From: Anaerofustis butyriciformans
GTDB taxonomy: Bacteria > Bacillota > Clostridia > Eubacteriales > Anaerofustaceae
Length of the DNA: 64,000 nucleotides
Direction: 5' to 3'
Assembly: GCF_036289385.1 (NCBI RefSeq)
Contig: NZ_JAYFFH010000002.1
Span: forward strand, 62,001-126,000
Below, in pieces: positions 50,849-59,010 of the stretch. Within the stretch, counting starts at the first letter, position 1. Each line of letters starts with the position of its first letter. The notes under the pieces were generated by a model. It had not been told where the DNA came from, ran no database searches, and saw only the letters and a program-made list of their open reading frames with translations. Made by a program: the position numbers and the translations under genes.

Positions 50849-52480
50849 TTAGTTAAAGAATAATTTAATATCATCTTCTACGCTTTTAATTCCTGCAATT
50901 TTAAATTCATCAACTAAAACTTTCGTAACATTAGGGCTAAGGAATGCAGGAAGTGTAGGTCCAAGATGAATATTTTTAACGCCTAAAGATAATAAAGCAA
51001 GTAAAACTATAACAGCTTTTTGTTCATACCATGCAATATTATAAACAATAGGAAGGTCATTAATATCATCTAAGCCAAAGATTTCCTTAAGTTTCATTGC
51101 AATTACTGCAAGAGAATATGAATCGTTACACTGACCTGCATCTAACACTCTGGGTATACCGTTTATATCGCCTAAATTCAATTTATTATATCTATATTTT
51201 GCACATCCGGCAGTAAGAATAACCGTATCTTTTGGAAGAGCTTTTGCAAATTCCGTATAATATTCACGGCTTTTCATTCTACCGTCACACCCTGCCATTA
51301 CGACAAATTTTTTAATAGCTCCGCTTTTTACAGCCTCAACTATCTTATCGGCTAACTTAAATACTTGATTATGAGCAAAACCGCCTACAATTTCTCCTGT
51401 TTCTATTTGTGTCGGAGCACTGCATTTTTTTGCATGTTCAATAATCTGTGAAAAATCTTTTGTCTGTCCTATTTCTCCTTTAATATGTTTACACCCTGGG
51501 TAACCTGCTGCACCTGTAGTATAAACTCTATCTTTATAACTATCCTTTGGAGGAACAATACAGTTTGTTGTCATTAAAATAGGTCCGTTGAATGACTCAA
51601 ATTCTTCTTTTTGTTTCCACCATGCATTACCATAGTTTCCTACAAAGTTAGGATATTTCTTTAATTTTGGATAATAGTTTGCCGGCAACATTTCAGAATG
51701 AGTATATACATCAACACCGCTTCCTTGAGTCTGCTGTAGTAACATTTCCATATCTCTTAAATCGTGACCTGAAACTAAAATCCCCGGATTTTTTCCTACT
51801 CCTATATTTACCTTTGTAATTTCAGGATTTCCGTAAGCAGTGGTATTTGCTTCATCTAAAAGAGCCATACCTTTTACTCCGTATTCTCCGGTTTTTAAAG
51901 TTAATTTTACTAAATCATCAACACTTAAGCTATCATCTAAAGTTAGGGATAACGCTTCTTGAATAAATCTATCTACCTCTTCATCTGTCTTTAATAGTGC
52001 ATTTGCATGTTTAGAATATGCACAAAGCCCTTTTAATCCATAAGTTATAAGCTCTCTTAACGAACGGATATCTTCGTCTTTTGTAGATAACACACCTACC
52101 GTCTTTGCAAGTTCTTCCCAGTCTCCTTCTCCATTCCATAGTGCCGCTTTTGGTAGATTTTCTTTATTACCTAACTTATTTATTAAATCCTCTTTTGTCT
52201 TTAATGTTAAAGTAATTCTGTCTTTAATACTGTCTATGTCAAAATTTGCGTTTGTAATTGTTGTAAATAAATTTATAGATACAAGATAATTTATTTCGTC
52301 AGATACTTTTTTACCTTCTTGTCTAAGACGTGTTGTAACAAAAGATAATCCTTTGGTTACATATATTAATAAATCCTGATGGGTGGCAACATCAGGTTTT
52401 TTCCCACACACTCCAACAGCAGTACAGCCTTTGCATCCTGCAGTTTCCTGACATTGATAACAAAACATTTTATTTTCCAT
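50849..52480 (-). CDS. hcp: Hydroxylamine reductase / hybrid cluster protein
   Basis: The 543-residue protein starts with FCYQCQETAGCKGCTAVGVC: Cys7, Cys10, Cys19 and Cys25, spaced 2-8-5, fit the class I prismane [4Fe-4S] site. Downstream cysteine and histidine segments around GAAGYPGCKHIKGEIG, VVMAGCDGRMKSREYY and LTAGCAKYRYNKL hold the hybrid 4Fe-2O-2S cluster. Hcp reduces nitric oxide or hydroxylamine and protects anaerobes from nitrosative stress. It is downstream of a ferredoxin and a cupin gene, and divergent from a Crp/Fnr regulator that probably controls it. Confidence 0.95.
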   Translation of the reverse strand: MENKMFCYQCQETAGCKGCTAVGVCGKKPDVATHQDLLIYVTKGLSFVTTRLRQEGKKVSDEINYLVSINLFTTITNANFDIDSIKDRITLTLKTKEDLINKLGNKENLPKAALWNGEGDWEELAKTVGVLSTKDEDIRSLRELITYGLKGLCAYSKHANALLKTDEEVDRFIQEALSLTLDDSLSVDDLVKLTLKTGEYGVKGMALLDEANTTAYGNPEITKVNIGVGKNPGILVSGHDLRDMEMLLQQTQGSGVDVYTHSEMLPANYYPKLKKYPNFVGNYGNAWWKQKEEFESFNGPILMTTNCIVPPKDSYKDRVYTTGAAGYPGCKHIKGEIGQTKDFSQIIEHAKKCSAPTQIETGEIVGGFAHNQVFKLADKIVEAVKSGAIKKFVVMAGCDGRMKSREYYTEFAKALPKDTVILTAGCAKYRYNKLNLGDINGIPRVLDAGQCNDSYSLAVIAMKLKEIFGLDDINDLPIVYNIAWYEQKAVIVLLALLSLGVKNIHLGPTLPAFLSPNVTKVLVDEFKIAGIKSVEDDIKLFFN

Positions 52481-52486
52481 ATTTTT

Positions 52487-52675
52487 TTATTCCTCCATAC
52501 TAATTGCAGATACAGGACAATTATCAATCGCCTCTTGAACCTTACTTAAATTATTTTCGCTTACATCCTTATAAGCTTCAGACTTCCCATCCTCATTTAA
52601 ACGAAAAACTTCATCACAGTATGTGCAACATAGTCCACATCCAATACAAAGTTCTTCATCAACAAATGCTTTCAT
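52487..52675 (-). CDS. 4Fe-4S ferredoxin, 62 residues
   Basis: The motif CIGCGLCCTYC near the N-terminus and NCPVSAI near the C-terminus bind one [4Fe-4S] cluster. Short acidic ferredoxins of this type donate electrons, here probably to Hcp, whose gene is only six bases downstream. The ATG at 52675 follows AAAGGAG; a longer frame upstream overlaps the cupin gene and was rejected. Confidence 0.92.
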   Translation of the reverse strand: MKAFVDEELCIGCGLCCTYCDEVFRLNEDGKSEAYKDVSENNLSKVQEAIDNCPVSAISMEE

Positions 52676-52691
52676 ATTAAAAACTCCTTTC

Positions 52692-53024
52692 TTAAAATAC
52701 AACAACAAGCAGCATTTTAAATGCTTCTTCACCATATACCGCATGAGGGTGATTAGCAGGCATTACAATAGATTCACCTTCTTTTAGAATATATTCCTTA
52801 TCATCAATGGTAATCTTACCTACTCCATTAAGACAAGTAACAAAAGCATCCCCGCCAGATTTATGTGTACTTATTTCTTCCCCTTTATCGAATGAAAATA
52901 ATGTAATGCTTAATGCACTATTTTGGGCAAGGGTTTTACTTACAACCTGACCTTTTTGATAAGATATTTCATCTTTTAATAAAACTACTTGAGCTTGATT
53001 TATATTTTTTATTTTTGTATTCAT
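52692..53024 (-). CDS. Cupin-domain protein, 110 residues
   Basis: A single small cupin barrel has ISTHKSGGDAFVTCLNGVGK, GESIVMPANHPHAVYGEE, i.e. His and acidic metal ligands in the usual two cupin motifs. No catalytic function can be deduced. It is the first gene of the cupin-ferredoxin-hcp operon, where small cupins are frequently found, and is divergent from the Fnr-like regulator. Confidence 0.88.
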   Translation of the reverse strand: MNTKIKNINQAQVVLLKDEISYQKGQVVSKTLAQNSALSITLFSFDKGEEISTHKSGGDAFVTCLNGVGKITIDDKEYILKEGESIVMPANHPHAVYGEEAFKMLLVVVF

Positions 53025-53090
53025 AACTTTCCTCCATATTAGCTTTTCTTAAATATTTTTACTTATTCATGTAGAATATTTATTTTTTAT

Positions 53091-53149
53091 TTGATTTTGT
53101 AAATGTATAATACTATAATCAAACCTAAGAATATGTTGTATTTCCAACA
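53091..53149 (+). promoter_or_regulatory. Promoter and palindromic operator of the Fnr-like gene
   Basis: -35 TTGATT (53091-53096), a 17-base spacer and -10 TATAAT (53114-53119) make a strong sigma-A promoter. TGTTG-N6-CAACA (53134-53149), with the 5-6-5 spacing of Crp/Fnr sites, lies just downstream of the start and directly before the SD, so it probably mediates autoregulation. Confidence 0.65.
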
Positions 53150-53161
53150 AAAGGAGTTTTT

Positions 53162-53839
53162 ATGGATAAATATTTTGATATATTATTAAAATGTCCTTTA
53201 TTTAAAGGTGTTGAAAAGAACCAATTAAAATCAATGATAAAATGTCTTAAAGGAAAAATTATAACTGTAAAAAAGAATGAAAATATATTTTTTGAAGGAG
53301 AATTAACACAAAATTTTGGCATTGTTCTTATTGGGAAAATAAAAATTATAAGAGATGACTATTATGGAAATAGAAGCGTTTTAACAATATTAAAAGAGTC
53401 AGAGATGTTTGCGGAAGTATTTGCTTTTGCAGGGCTTAATACTTTTCCCGTAAGTGCGGTAGCAGATAAAGACAGCGAAATAATGCTTTTAAATACAGAT
53501 AAAGTAATGACAATGTGTTCCGCTTCCTGTCATTATCATAATTTAGTAATCAAAAATTTATTAAAAGAGATGGCACAAAAAACACTATCATTAAATAAAA
53601 AAATAAGATATATGTCAGAAAAGACAACAAAGAACAAGCTAATGCTGTATCTTTTAGATCAAGCAAAACAAAACAACAGCTGTGAATTTACAATACCTTT
53701 TGACAGGCAGGCTCTTGCCGATTATTTGGGGGTAGAAAGAAGTGCCATGTCGGCAGAAATTGGCAAATTAAAAAAATTGGGAATAATTGATACAAAAGGC
53801 TCTTGGTTTAATGTAAAGAAAATTGATGAAGATATTTAA
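53162..53839 (+). CDS. Crp/Fnr-family transcriptional regulator
   Basis: The 225-residue protein has an N-terminal cyclic-nucleotide-like sensor barrel (LKCPLFKGVEKNQLKSMIKC, FFEGELTQNFGIVLIGKIKI) and a C-terminal winged helix (FDRQALADYLGVERSAMSAE, IGKLKKLGII). It is divergent from the cupin-ferredoxin-hcp operon, the arrangement of HcpR-like regulators that answer nitrosative stress. There is no CxxC cluster motif typical of Fnr oxygen sensors, so the signal is uncertain. The SD AAAGGAG is at 53150. Confidence 0.88.
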   Translation: MDKYFDILLKCPLFKGVEKNQLKSMIKCLKGKIITVKKNENIFFEGELTQNFGIVLIGKIKIIRDDYYGNRSVLTILKESEMFAEVFAFAGLNTFPVSAVADKDSEIMLLNTDKVMTMCSASCHYHNLVIKNLLKEMAQKTLSLNKKIRYMSEKTTKNKLMLYLLDQAKQNNSCEFTIPFDRQALADYLGVERSAMSAEIGKLKKLGIIDTKGSWFNVKKIDEDI

Positions 53840-53940
53840 ATAATAAAAAAATTGTGTTTTCATATTATAAAAAATTCAATTATATTATTAAATAATATAA
53901 AATTATAATTGCATTAATCATAATATTTAAAATATAAAAG

Positions 53941-53972
53941 TACCCTTTAAATATATTAAAGGGTATTTTTAT
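53941..53972. terminator. Bidirectional terminator between convergent genes
   Basis: Arms TACCCTTTAA (53941-53950) and TTAAAGGGTA (53956-53965) with a 5-base loop are followed by TTTTTATT on the plus strand. On the minus strand the complement of AAAAG gives a short T-run. Confidence 0.8.
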
Positions 53973-54391
53973 TCTTCTGTTTCATAAATAATATCACCGG
54001 TAAAATAAACATATAAATCCATGGCATAAATCTCATCTTTATGTTTACGTCTTAGATAACCTGAATAGAATAATTTATTATATCCATAAAGTTCATCTAC
54101 AATTTCAAAACTAAAATCATCATATTTTTTGATAAACTCTCCAATTTCTAATTTTTCACTTTTGAACATTCCATATTCACCAAGACTGTTTTGAATAACC
54201 ACACTTGAAAAATCAAAATCTACATTTTCAATAATAATACTGCCCGGTATTACGTTGTACGGTTCAATAAGTTTTACATACCCATTTTCAAATTCAAGTT
54301 TTATGTTACTATCAATAATTTTAATATTATTAACATACATATCATGTAAGCTATAAGAAAAAGGAGGATTATACTTATATTTTGTTTTCAT
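53969..54391 (-). CDS. Hypothetical protein, 140 residues
   Basis: A soluble, Tyr- and Asp-rich beta protein (begins MKTKYKYNPPFSYSLHDMYV; contains FENGYVKLIEPYNVIPGSII and FYSGYLRRKHKDEIYAMDLY). It has no signal peptide or membrane helix. The pattern of short beta strands is like small immunity or DUF-type proteins, but I recognise no family. The SD AGGGAAATAG is weak. The terminator at its 3' end separates it from the regulator. Confidence 0.6.
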   Translation of the reverse strand: MKTKYKYNPPFSYSLHDMYVNNIKIIDSNIKLEFENGYVKLIEPYNVIPGSIIIENVDFDFSSVVIQNSLGEYGMFKSEKLEIGEFIKKYDDFSFEIVDELYGYNKLFYSGYLRRKHKDEIYAMDLYVYFTGDIIYETEE

Positions 54392-54508
54392 CTATTTCCC
54401 TTAATTTATTGTAATATTTTATTTTTATTATAATTTTTTTATTTTATATTACAATTAACTTTTTCTTAAGAATTTAATAACTTATAATAAATCCCCCTAA
54501 ATAAACCC

Positions 54509-55057
54509 TTATCTTTTAATCTCTCCTTTAATTCCATAAACCACGCTGTCTTTTGGGATGTCCTTTGTTACAATGCTTCCCGCTCCAATTATCGCCCCGT
54601 CTTCTATGGTAATACCCGGAAGAATAACGACGTTTGAACCTATCCAAACATCATTTCCGATTTTTATAGGCTTTGCAAATTCAAGCCCTCTTCTTCTTTC
54701 TTCCTTATTTTTGGGATGAGAAGCCGTTGTTATAACGCAGTTTGGGCCTATGAATACATTATCTCCTATTGTAACTTTTGCCGCATCAAGAACAGTTAAA
54801 TTATGATTTGAATAAAAATTCTTTCCGATAGAAATATTAAATCCGTAATCACAGTAAAAAGGTTGGGTTATTGTTATTTCACCTTTTATTTCACCTAAAA
54901 TATTCTCTAAAATACTGTTTTGATTTTCTTTGTCTGATGGTTTTATATTATTAAATTCAAAACACAAATCTGCACATTTTTCTCTAAGCTTTAAAATTTC
55001 TTTATTATAATTTGCATCGTAAAGCATTCCTCTTTGTGCTTTTTCCCATTCGTTCAT
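54509..55057 (-). CDS. Sugar O-acetyltransferase (maltose acetyltransferase-like)
   Basis: The 182-residue protein has an N-terminal maltose-acetyltransferase domain (EKAQRGMLYDANYNKEILKL) and a left-handed beta-helix of hexapeptide repeats (ISIGKNFYSNHNLTVLDAAK, VTIGDNVFIGPNCVITTASH with the catalytic His in TASHP, IGNDVWIGSNVVILPGITIE). It transfers acetyl from acetyl-CoA to a sugar; the acceptor cannot be told. Length is normal. The SD AGGAGA precedes ATG 55057. Confidence 0.88.
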   Translation of the reverse strand: MNEWEKAQRGMLYDANYNKEILKLREKCADLCFEFNNIKPSDKENQNSILENILGEIKGEITITQPFYCDYGFNISIGKNFYSNHNLTVLDAAKVTIGDNVFIGPNCVITTASHPKNKEERRRGLEFAKPIKIGNDVWIGSNVVILPGITIEDGAIIGAGSIVTKDIPKDSVVYGIKGEIKR

Positions 55058-55239
55058 TTTTATCTCCTGTTTTTTTATTTATTATAATATACATTAAAAG
55101 ATTTGATTTATTTATTATAAGTTTTATAAGGAAAAATTTCCCTAACAAAATTCTTATTTCTACAAAATATCCAATAAAATTGAAATGGGTTTAAAAATTA
55201 TGTAAAATAAAATTAAATATATAACAAAGGATAAAAATT

Positions 55240-56802
55240 ATGGCAGACAATAAAAAAGAAATGGAAAGAGATGAGCTTCATAGAGCTATATGGGCTATAG
55301 CCGATGAATTAAGAGGAGCAGTTGACGGCTGGGACTTTAAAAATTATGTCCTTGGCACAATGTTTTATAGATATATATCAGAAAATATATCAGAATATAT
55401 AAACAAAGGAGAAAGAGACGCCGGTGACCTTGAATTTGACTATGCTAAATTAGAAGATGAACAAGCAGAAACAATAAGAGAAGATATAGTAAATTCAAAA
55501 GGCTTTTTTATTCTTCCAAGCGAACTTTTCTGCAATGTGCAGAATAAGGCAAAAAGCGATGAAAATTTAAACGAAACATTAGAAAAAGTGTTTAGAAATA
55601 TTGAAAATTCGGCAAAAGGAACCGATTCAGAAAATTCTTTTGCTGGACTGTTTGATGATTTTGACGTAAACAGCAACAAGCTTGGTTCAACGGTTAAAAA
55701 GAGAAACGAAAGACTTGTTAAACTTTTAGACGGCATAAACAACATGAAACTGGACAATGTTCAAAATCACGATATAGATACCTTTGGTGATGCTTATGAA
55801 TATCTTATGACAATGTATGCATCAAATGCAGGAAAATCGGGAGGCGAGTTCTTCACACCGGCAGATGTTTCGACTCTTCTTACGCTTCTTGGAACAGTAG
55901 GGAAAAAAGAAGTAAACAAAGTATACGACCCTGCCTGCGGTTCAGGTTCGCTTCTTTTAAAATCCGTTAAAGTACTTGGAAAAGAAAATGTAAGAAACGG
56001 TTTTTACGGTCAGGAAATAAATATAACAACCTATAACTTATGCCGTATAAATATGTTTCTTCACGATATAGACTATGACAAATTCGATATAGCCTGTGAA
56101 GATACTTTAACAAAACCAAAACACTGGGATGATGAACCTTTTGAGCTTATCGTATCAAATCCTCCTTATTCAATAAAATGGGAAGGAGACAGCAACGCAA
56201 CCTTAATAAACGACCCAAGATTTTCCCCTGCCGGAGTTTTGGCACCAAAAGGAAAAGCAGACCTTGCTTTTATTATGCATTCATTAAGCTGGCTTGCCAC
56301 AAACGGAACAGCTGCCATAGTATGCTTCCCGGGGGTAATGTACAGAGGAGGAGCAGAGAAAAAAATAAGAAAATATCTTATTGATAATAACTTTATAGAT
56401 ACTATTATCCAGCTTCCGGAAAACCTATTCTTTGGAACATCAATAGCAACATGCATTATGGTAATGAAAAAGAACAAAACCGATAACAAAACTTTGTTTA
56501 TTGATGCAAGCAAAGAATGCATAAAGGTAACGAACAACAATAAACTTACAAAAGAAAACATGGATAAAATACTATCAGTATTTAAAGAAAGAAAAGAAGA
56601 AGAACATTTTTCTTCTCTTGTGGAATATGAAAAGATAAAAGAAGAAGATTACAACTTATCTGTAAATACATATGTTGAACTACAAGATACAAGAGAAGTA
56701 ATAGATATTGATGTATTAAACAAAGAAATAAAAGAGATAGTAGAAAAAGAAGAAATTTTAAGAGCCGAAATCGACAAAATAATCAAGGAGATTGAGGGAT
56801 AA
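55240..56802 (+). CDS. hsdM: Type I restriction-modification methylase subunit HsdM
   Basis: The 520-residue protein has an N-terminal HsdM_N domain (HRAIWAIADELRGAVDGWDF) and the gamma-class N6-adenine methylase motifs DPACGSGSLL (from residue 230) and NPPYS (307-311). GGEFFTPADVSTLLT is the usual HsdM linker. With HsdS it methylates one adenine on each strand of a bipartite site. It is first in an operon with rhuM, hsdS and hsdR. The A+T-rich codon use fits the chromosomal flank. Confidence 0.95.
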   Translation: MADNKKEMERDELHRAIWAIADELRGAVDGWDFKNYVLGTMFYRYISENISEYINKGERDAGDLEFDYAKLEDEQAETIREDIVNSKGFFILPSELFCNVQNKAKSDENLNETLEKVFRNIENSAKGTDSENSFAGLFDDFDVNSNKLGSTVKKRNERLVKLLDGINNMKLDNVQNHDIDTFGDAYEYLMTMYASNAGKSGGEFFTPADVSTLLTLLGTVGKKEVNKVYDPACGSGSLLLKSVKVLGKENVRNGFYGQEINITTYNLCRINMFLHDIDYDKFDIACEDTLTKPKHWDDEPFELIVSNPPYSIKWEGDSNATLINDPRFSPAGVLAPKGKADLAFIMHSLSWLATNGTAAIVCFPGVMYRGGAEKKIRKYLIDNNFIDTIIQLPENLFFGTSIATCIMVMKKNKTDNKTLFIDASKECIKVTNNNKLTKENMDKILSVFKERKEEEHFSSLVEYEKIKEEDYNLSVNTYVELQDTREVIDIDVLNKEIKEIVEKEEILRAEIDKIIKEIEG

Positions 56803-56803
56803 C

Positions 56804-57826
56804 ATGAAAAATCAATTTGAATTTTTAATGTATAAAATAGAAGAAGAAAATATAAAAGTAAATGCTTTTATAAAAGATGAAACAATTTGGCTTACACAAA
56901 AAGCAATGGCTGAACTGTTTGACGTAGATAAATCAACAATAAGCCGACATTTAAAAAATATTTTTGAAGAAAGAGAATTAAAACAATCCATGGTTGTTGC
57001 AGAATTTGCAACAACCACTAAACATGGTGCCATTGAAGATAAAACACAAACTCATATGACAAACTTTTATAATCTTGATGCAATCATTTCAGTAGGTTAC
57101 CGTGTAAATTCTCTGCGTGCAACAAATTTTAGAATTTGGGCGACAAAAATATTAAAAGAATATATGATTAAAGGTTTTGCAATGGATGATGAAAGACTAA
57201 AACAAGGCAAAACCTTATTTGGCAAAGATTATTTTAAAGAATTGCTGGAAATAGTTCGTTCTATAAGGGCGAGCGAAAGAAGAATATGGCAGCAAATAAC
57301 AGATATTTTTGCAGAATGCAGTATTGATTATGACAAAAATTCAGATATTACAAAAAGATTTTATGCTATGGTGCAAAATAAATTTCATTTTGCAATAACA
57401 GGTCAAACAGCAGCAGAAATAGTATATACAAAATCAGATCATAATAAAGAACATATGGGGCTTACAACATGGAAAAATGCTCCTGCTGGAAGAATATTAA
57501 AATCAGATGTAACAGTTGCAAAAAATTATTTGGATGAGAAACAAATTAAAAGTCTCGAAAGAGCAGTAAGCGGATATTTTGATTATATTGAAGACCTAAT
57601 CGAGAGAGAAAACACATTTACAATGGAAGAATTTGCAAAAAGCATAAATGCATTTTTGGAATTCAGAAGATATGAAATATTAAAAGATAAAGGCAAAATA
57701 TCAAGTAAGGATGCAAAGGAAAAAGCCTATTTGGAATACGACCAATTCAACAAGACACAAAAAATAGAATCTGATTTTGATAAACAAATAAACAAAATGC
57801 TTAAAGAAAACGGTGAAAACATATGA
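56804..57826 (+). CDS. RhuM-family (virulence RhuM) protein inserted in the type I operon
   Basis: The 340-residue protein has EETIWLTQKAMAELF-type and DKSTISRHLKNIFEERELKQ segments near the N-terminus (HTH-like), FYNLDAIISVGYRVNSLRAT and FRIWATKILKEYMIKGFAMD, which are RhuM hallmarks. RhuM proteins are DNA-associated, of unknown biochemical function, and are often found between type I restriction genes. ATG 56804 follows GGGATAAC; the stop overlaps the hsdS start. Confidence 0.87.
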   Translation: MKNQFEFLMYKIEEENIKVNAFIKDETIWLTQKAMAELFDVDKSTISRHLKNIFEERELKQSMVVAEFATTTKHGAIEDKTQTHMTNFYNLDAIISVGYRVNSLRATNFRIWATKILKEYMIKGFAMDDERLKQGKTLFGKDYFKELLEIVRSIRASERRIWQQITDIFAECSIDYDKNSDITKRFYAMVQNKFHFAITGQTAAEIVYTKSDHNKEHMGLTTWKNAPAGRILKSDVTVAKNYLDEKQIKSLERAVSGYFDYIEDLIERENTFTMEEFAKSINAFLEFRRYEILKDKGKISSKDAKEKAYLEYDQFNKTQKIESDFDKQINKMLKENGENI

Positions 57827-58995
57827 GCAAATTAGAACAACTGATAAATGAACTTTGTCCCGATGGGGTTGAGTATATGACAATTAGTAATGCATGTAAT
57901 ATTTCAAGAGGAAGAGTTATATCTAAAACTTATATAAAAAATAATATAGGAGATTATCCAGTATATTCATCTCAAACAGAAAATAATGGAGAATTAGGAA
58001 AAATATCTACATACGAATATGATGGAGAATTTATCACTTGGACAACAGATGGTGCAAATGCTGGGTCTGTTTTCTATAGAAATGAAAAATTTAACATAAC
58101 AAATGTATGTGGATTATTAAAAGTAAAAATTAAAAATTTAAATGCTCGTTTTTTATATTTTTCTTTATTAGTACTTGCAAAAAAACATGTAAAAAAAGGG
58201 ATGGGCAACCCAAAATTAATGAGTAATACTATGGCAAAAATAAAAATCCCTCTCCCCCCTCTTCCCGTACAAGAAGAGATCGTGCGTATTTTGGATACCT
58301 TTACAGAGCTTACAGCAGAGCTTACAGCAGAGCTTACAGCAAGAAAAAAACAGTATGAGTATTATAGGGATGAGTTGTTGAAATTTGGAGATGAAGTTGA
58401 AAGAGTTAAACTTGGGGATATTGCTAAAATTGAAAGAGGTGGATCTTTACAAAAAAAAGATTTTATTGAACAAGGATTTCCTTGTATACATTATGGTCAA
58501 ATATATACTAAATACAGTAAATTCCCGAATAAAACATTTACTTATATATCTAAAGAAAAAGCTTTTAAACAAAAAAAAGCAAACAAAAATGATATTATTA
58601 TGGCTGTAACAAGTGAAAATATTGAAGATGTATGTAAATGTATTGCATGGTGTGGAGAAAATGAAGTTGCAGTAGGAGGACATACTGCCATTATTTCTCA
58701 TAATCAAAATCATAAATATTTAACTTATTATTTTAATACACAAATGTTTTTTAAACAAAAAATAAAACTCGCACATGGAACAAAAGTTATAGAGGTTTCA
58801 CCAAAAAAACTAAATAATATAATTATTCCCCTCCCTCCGCTATCAGAACAACAAAGAATAGTAGACATACTTGACCGTTTCGATACCCTTTGTAACGATA
58901 TAACAAATGGTCTTCCTGCTGAAATAGAAAAAAGACAGAAACAATATGAATATTATAGAGATAAACTGCTTGATTTTAAGGAACTTTCAAAATAA
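57823..58995 (+). CDS. hsdS: Type I restriction specificity subunit HsdS
   Basis: The 390-residue protein has two target-recognition domains, each ending in a conserved helix (IPLPPLPVQEEIVRILDTF and IPLPPLSEQQRIVDILDRF). Between them is a helical spacer with TAEL repeats (about residues 161-175), as in type IC specificity subunits. The RKKQYEYYRDELL and KRQKQYEYYRDKLL helices bracket it. HsdS sets the bipartite site. The spacer length controls the gap between half-sites. Confidence 0.94.
   Translation: MSKLEQLINELCPDGVEYMTISNACNISRGRVISKTYIKNNIGDYPVYSSQTENNGELGKISTYEYDGEFITWTTDGANAGSVFYRNEKFNITNVCGLLKVKIKNLNARFLYFSLLVLAKKHVKKGMGNPKLMSNTMAKIKIPLPPLPVQEEIVRILDTFTELTAELTAELTARKKQYEYYRDELLKFGDEVERVKLGDIAKIERGGSLQKKDFIEQGFPCIHYGQIYTKYSKFPNKTFTYISKEKAFKQKKANKNDIIMAVTSENIEDVCKCIAWCGENEVAVGGHTAIISHNQNHKYLTYYFNTQMFFKQKIKLAHGTKVIEVSPKKLNNIIIPLPPLSEQQRIVDILDRFDTLCNDITNGLPAEIEKRQKQYEYYRDKLLDFKELSK
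58306..58341 (+). repeat. Three 12-bp repeats in the HsdS central spacer
   Basis: The 12-base unit GAGCTTACAGCA is present three times in tandem (58306-58317, 58318-58329, 58330-58341) and encodes TAEL repeats. Gain or loss by slippage would change spacer length and so the DNA target. Confidence 0.92.
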
Positions 58996-59010
58996 AAAAG
59001 AGGTGAAAAC

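Noticed and set aside
58451..58458. A-tract of eight in the second recognition domain of hsdS as a phase-variation site
   Set aside because: Runs of this length are common in this AT-rich flank; the TAEL repeat is a far better candidate.
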